Of a stretch of 64,000 nt of DNA, positions 61,631 through 64,000 are shown piece by piece. The position numbers were made by a program, and so were the translations under genes. The stretch covers positions 1,426,001 to 1,490,000 of the forward strand of contig NZ_BAABCP010000001.1 of the NCBI RefSeq assembly GCF_039539005.1. Direction: 5' to 3'. This DNA comes from Microbacterium soli. Lineage in GTDB: Bacteria > Actinomycetota > Actinomycetes > Actinomycetales > Microbacteriaceae. The notes under the pieces were generated by a model that was not told the origin of the DNA, ran no database searches, and saw only the letters and a program-made list of their open reading frames with translations. Numbering within the stretch: the first letter of the stretch is position 1; every line of letters starts with the position of its first letter.

Positions 61631-62056
61631 ATGGATGCCGAGTCCCCCCTCTTCGCGATCGCCGTCGCGGCGGAGCTGTCCGGTCTTCACCCGCAGACGC
61701 TGCGGCAGTACGACCGCATCGGGCTGGTGGTGCCCGGGCGTACACGCGGGGGCTCGCGGCGCTACTCGATGCGCGACATCGAGCAGCTCCGGGAGGTCGC
61801 GCAGCTGAGCAGCGAGGGAGTGAGCCTGCCCGCCATCGCTCGGCTGCTGGACATGGAGGACGAGGTGCGGATGCTGCGCCGACGTGTCGTCGAGCTGGAG
61901 AACGAGCTGCGCACGGAGCGGGAGAACCGCCCCGGCGTGCGTGTGTTCGCGGCGGGCGCCTCGGGGCAGGTGTTCTCCGTCGGCGCCGGTCGCCGCATCC
62001 GGCGCTCCACCGAGGTCGTCCTGTGGCGGCCGGGCGCGCGCGACGAGGCGGAGTAG
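61631..62056 (+). CDS. hspR: Heat-shock repressor HspR (MerR family)
   Basis: This 141-residue MerR-type regulator has the winged helix VAAELSGLHPQTLRQYDRIGLV with wing TRGGSRRYSMRDIEQLREV and a coiled-coil (DEVRMLRRRVVELENELRTERENR). The C-terminal tail binds DnaK in known HspR proteins, giving feedback. It is the last gene of the dnaK operon and should repress it through the HAIR box at 58055-58075. Confidence 0.95.
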   Translation: MDAESPLFAIAVAAELSGLHPQTLRQYDRIGLVVPGRTRGGSRRYSMRDIEQLREVAQLSSEGVSLPAIARLLDMEDEVRMLRRRVVELENELRTERENRPGVRVFAAGASGQVFSVGAGRRIRRSTEVVLWRPGARDEAE

Positions 62057-62074
62057 CCGCGCGGCCCCGACATC

Positions 62075-63679
62075 TCAGCCCGACTCGACCTCGACCGACA
62101 CGGGGCCGTCGGCCCCTGTTCCGTCGCTCGTGAGCGCTTCGTCCACCGGCCCACCCGGTCGCTCCCACGGCGCGCGGATGGGGAACATCCGCTCCAGGAC
62201 GTCCTGCACCGCGCGTCTGCGCAGCTGTTCGGGGATGTCGGTCTCCGGGCCGTCGTTGAGGCAGAACAGGTCCACGTTCCGACGCTCGGCGAGCTCGTCC
62301 ATGCGCTGCAGAGCCCCCGCCGCGGTCGTCTGCACGTACGCGATGCGCGGCCGGGTGGTGGGAGACGCCCGGCCGGTCAGCTGCGCGTAGTGGTGGTACA
62401 GGCTGTTGGTCACCGAGATGTCGGTCATCGAGCGGAAGCGCGCGGCGGCGGTGCGCGCGAACTCCGCGGGGAACTCGCGCTCCAGCTCGAACAGCACGCT
62501 GCGACGCAACGGAGTCGCGCAGTGCGACAGGTCGCGCAGGATCGTGCGGCCGAAGCGCTCGCGCAGCAGCGCGCGGTTGACGCGCAGCGCGTTGTCGTGC
62601 CCGCTGCGGTGCGCGGCGGGCTCGCCCGGTCCGATGCGCACCGGGCTCGAGACGAACAGCGTGTGCCCGGCGGGCGTGAAGAACATCTCCGGCTCGACGG
62701 GGCGGCCGAAGAACATGTCGTCGTTGGAGTAGAGGAAGTGCTCCGACAGCCCCGGGATGCGGTGCAGCTGCGCCTCGATGGCGTGGGAGTTGTGGGTGGG
62801 CAGCACGGCGGGGTCGGCGAAGAACTCCTCGCTGCGGACGATCGTGACCTTCGGATGCTCGGCCAGCCAGGTCGGCGCGGGGGAGTCGGTGGCGATGAAG
62901 ATGCGTCGGATCCACGGCGCATGCATGTGCACGCTGCGCAGGGCGTAGCGCAGCTCGTCGACATGCCGGTACCGGTGCGGACCTCCGTCGCCCGTGCCGA
63001 CCGCATTCCGCGCCAGCCGCGCGGCCCGCTGCCGCTGGAACGCGGGGGAGGAGCCGTCCACCCAGGAGAAGACGATGTCGACATCGCCGTGGAACTCGTC
63101 GGGATGTGGATCGAACATGCCCGCGAGGGTGCGCCAGCGGCGTCCGTACTGCTCCACCTCGTCGAACGCCACATCCGAGGCGGGCGTCTGCCGCCGGGTG
63201 AGCAGATTCTCCCTGGGGGCTTCGATGACGTCGACGCCGAAGCGCCAGAACTCCACGCGCGCCGCCCAGTGCGCACCATATCGCAGGTTCCCGCGCGAGG
63301 TGACCCGAGGGCGGAAGACCCGCAGCGCCAGCGGCGCGCTCCCCGGCAGCCTCACGCGGTCGATCGGGACCGCGGGGGCGCCCTTGATCTTGATGTGGAA
63401 CGGTCCGTCGGGCAGGCGCTCACGCAACGCCAGGAGGGCATCCGCCCGTCGGTCGGCATCCACCACGAGCGCTGGGGTGGAGCGGTCGTGACGGATCAGC
63501 AGCACCGGCACGCCGCCGGCCTCCAGGGCCGCGGCGACGGACAGCAGGTCGCCCAACAGGGCGCCCAGGGGGGTGATGTCGTCGTGCACGAGGTGCGGCA
63601 GCTCGGCATCCGGCACGAGGCCCTGCCGGACCGGGGAGTCGTGGCGGCGCTGCTCGGGCTCCGCGGGGCGTGTCGCCAT
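62075..63679 (-). CDS. Stealth-family sugar-phosphate transferase
   Basis: This 534-residue protein matches the Stealth family, whose members include GlcNAc-phosphotransferase and bacterial capsule hexose-1-phosphoryltransferases. Conserved blocks are visible: CR1 with DIVFSWVDGSSPAF, CR2 with RYRHVDELRYALRSVHMHAPWI, CR3 with EHFLYSNDDMFFGRPV and a CR4-like C-terminal block. It has no signal peptide or membrane helix. It probably builds a phosphodiester-linked wall polysaccharide or capsule. It is convergent with hspR, with only 18 bases between the stops. Confidence 0.9.
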   Translation of the reverse strand: MATRPAEPEQRRHDSPVRQGLVPDAELPHLVHDDITPLGALLGDLLSVAAALEAGGVPVLLIRHDRSTPALVVDADRRADALLALRERLPDGPFHIKIKGAPAVPIDRVRLPGSAPLALRVFRPRVTSRGNLRYGAHWAARVEFWRFGVDVIEAPRENLLTRRQTPASDVAFDEVEQYGRRWRTLAGMFDPHPDEFHGDVDIVFSWVDGSSPAFQRQRAARLARNAVGTGDGGPHRYRHVDELRYALRSVHMHAPWIRRIFIATDSPAPTWLAEHPKVTIVRSEEFFADPAVLPTHNSHAIEAQLHRIPGLSEHFLYSNDDMFFGRPVEPEMFFTPAGHTLFVSSPVRIGPGEPAAHRSGHDNALRVNRALLRERFGRTILRDLSHCATPLRRSVLFELEREFPAEFARTAAARFRSMTDISVTNSLYHHYAQLTGRASPTTRPRIAYVQTTAAGALQRMDELAERRNVDLFCLNDGPETDIPEQLRRRAVQDVLERMFPIRAPWERPGGPVDEALTSDGTGADGPVSVEVESG

Positions 63680-63736
63680 GTCCTTCCTCTCTCCCGTGTC
63701 GATGTCGCCGGGTTCTTCCGCGCCGTGATGGTCGGC

Positions 63737-64000
63737 TCAGATCCCCAGCACGGCCTTCGCGATGAGGAAGTAGATGATCAATCCTGTCGCGTCGACGAAG
63801 GTCGTGATGAACGGGTTGGAGAACACGGCCGGGTCGACGCGGATGGCGCGGGCCGCCAGCGGCATGATGCCGCCGATGGAGGCCGCGACCGTGCACACGG
63901 CCACGAGGGTGAGGCCGATGACCGCCCCGATGTGCCATTGGTAGACCAGGCCCGCCAGCACGAAGCCGAGCGCGCCCAGCAGCAGACCCAGGAAGAACCC
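63737..64000 (-). CDS. mgtE: Magnesium transporter MgtE, C-terminal part (5' partial)
   Basis: The reading frame enters at the window end on the minus strand and stops at 63737. The visible 87 residues (GFFLGLLLGALGF, AGLVYQWHIGAVIGLTL, VAASIGGIMPLAARAIRVDP, FSNPFITTFVDATGLIIYFL) are the last membrane helices of MgtE, including the conserved PLAARAIRVDPAVFSNPFITTF. MgtE is a Mg2+ channel gated by cytoplasmic Mg2+. The N and CBS domains lie outside the window. Confidence 0.93.
   Translation of the reverse strand, partial: GFFLGLLLGALGFVLAGLVYQWHIGAVIGLTLVAVCTVAASIGGIMPLAARAIRVDPAVFSNPFITTFVDATGLIIYFLIAKAVLGI

Overview
The window is high-GC actinobacterial DNA. Gene content and style (LAxTG wall anchors, frequent GTG starts, four-base ATGA/GTGA gene overlaps, a dnaK-grpE-dnaJ-hspR operon behind an HspR-type HAIR box, a Dcd next to a tRNA-Gly) fit the Micrococcales, most likely a Microbacterium-like member of the Microbacteriaceae. 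This placement is inference from gene content; no ribosomal RNA is present. Most of the window is devoted to uptake and breakdown of sugars, sugar acids and guanidino or amino-acid compounds. REGION 1 (1-10483, + strand): one long operon. Two SsuC-like ABC permeases (the first cut by the window edge), an SsuB-like ATPase and an NMT1-type lipoprotein are followed by a protein with three RidA-like modules, an IlvD/Edd-type dehydratase, a 3-hydroxyisobutyrate dehydrogenase-like enzyme, a TfdB/PheA-like FAD monooxygenase, a hydroxypyruvate-isomerase-like TIM barrel and an FAH-type hydrolase. The last five are chained by ATGA overlaps. I do not recognise the pathway; it is the best candidate here for an undescribed catabolic route. 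REGION 2 (10529-13734): a TetR repressor divergent from an alpha/beta hydrolase over a nearly perfect 23-bp palindrome, then an RCC1/fibronectin-III LAGTG-anchored surface protein broken by a short frameshifting deletion. REGION 3 (13743-25584): a carbohydrate locus with a formylglycine-type sulfatase, a divergent ROK repressor, a wall-anchored beta-helix protein and an Opp-type ABC system with a fused two-domain ATPase. Three promoters here carry the same 20-bp operator in the same phase, which defines a small ROK regulon. A 47-codon unannotated ORF follows the ATPase. REGION 4 (25605-34303): a LacI repressor, two tandem CACCGGTG-centred operators, then a GH127-family enzyme, a CUT1 sugar ABC importer without ATPase and a GH2 beta-mannosidase-type enzyme. 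REGION 5 (34451-40879): tRNA-Gly(CCC) on the minus strand, an ABC exporter pair, dcd, a nested inverted-repeat element, two divergent His-rich MarR-like regulators, a UMF1-type MFS protein and a double-domain AsnC regulator. REGION 6 (41088-46664): MHS-family transporter, YtcJ-like amidohydrolase, ThDP decarboxylase of the AruI type and an agmatinase-family ureohydrolase, which look like a guanidino-compound pathway. REGION 7 (46842-57957): nearly all steps of the oxidative uronate pathway: KdgD, ketoglutarate semialdehyde dehydrogenase, LysR, beta-propeller lactonase, two enolase-superfamily enzymes, a CUT1 importer and uronate dehydrogenase. REGION 8 (58138-64000): the dnaK chaperone operon with its own repressor hspR, a Stealth-type sugar-phosphate transferase and the C-terminal part of an MgtE Mg2+ transporter. 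No CRISPR array, insertion sequence, integrase or replication origin was seen.
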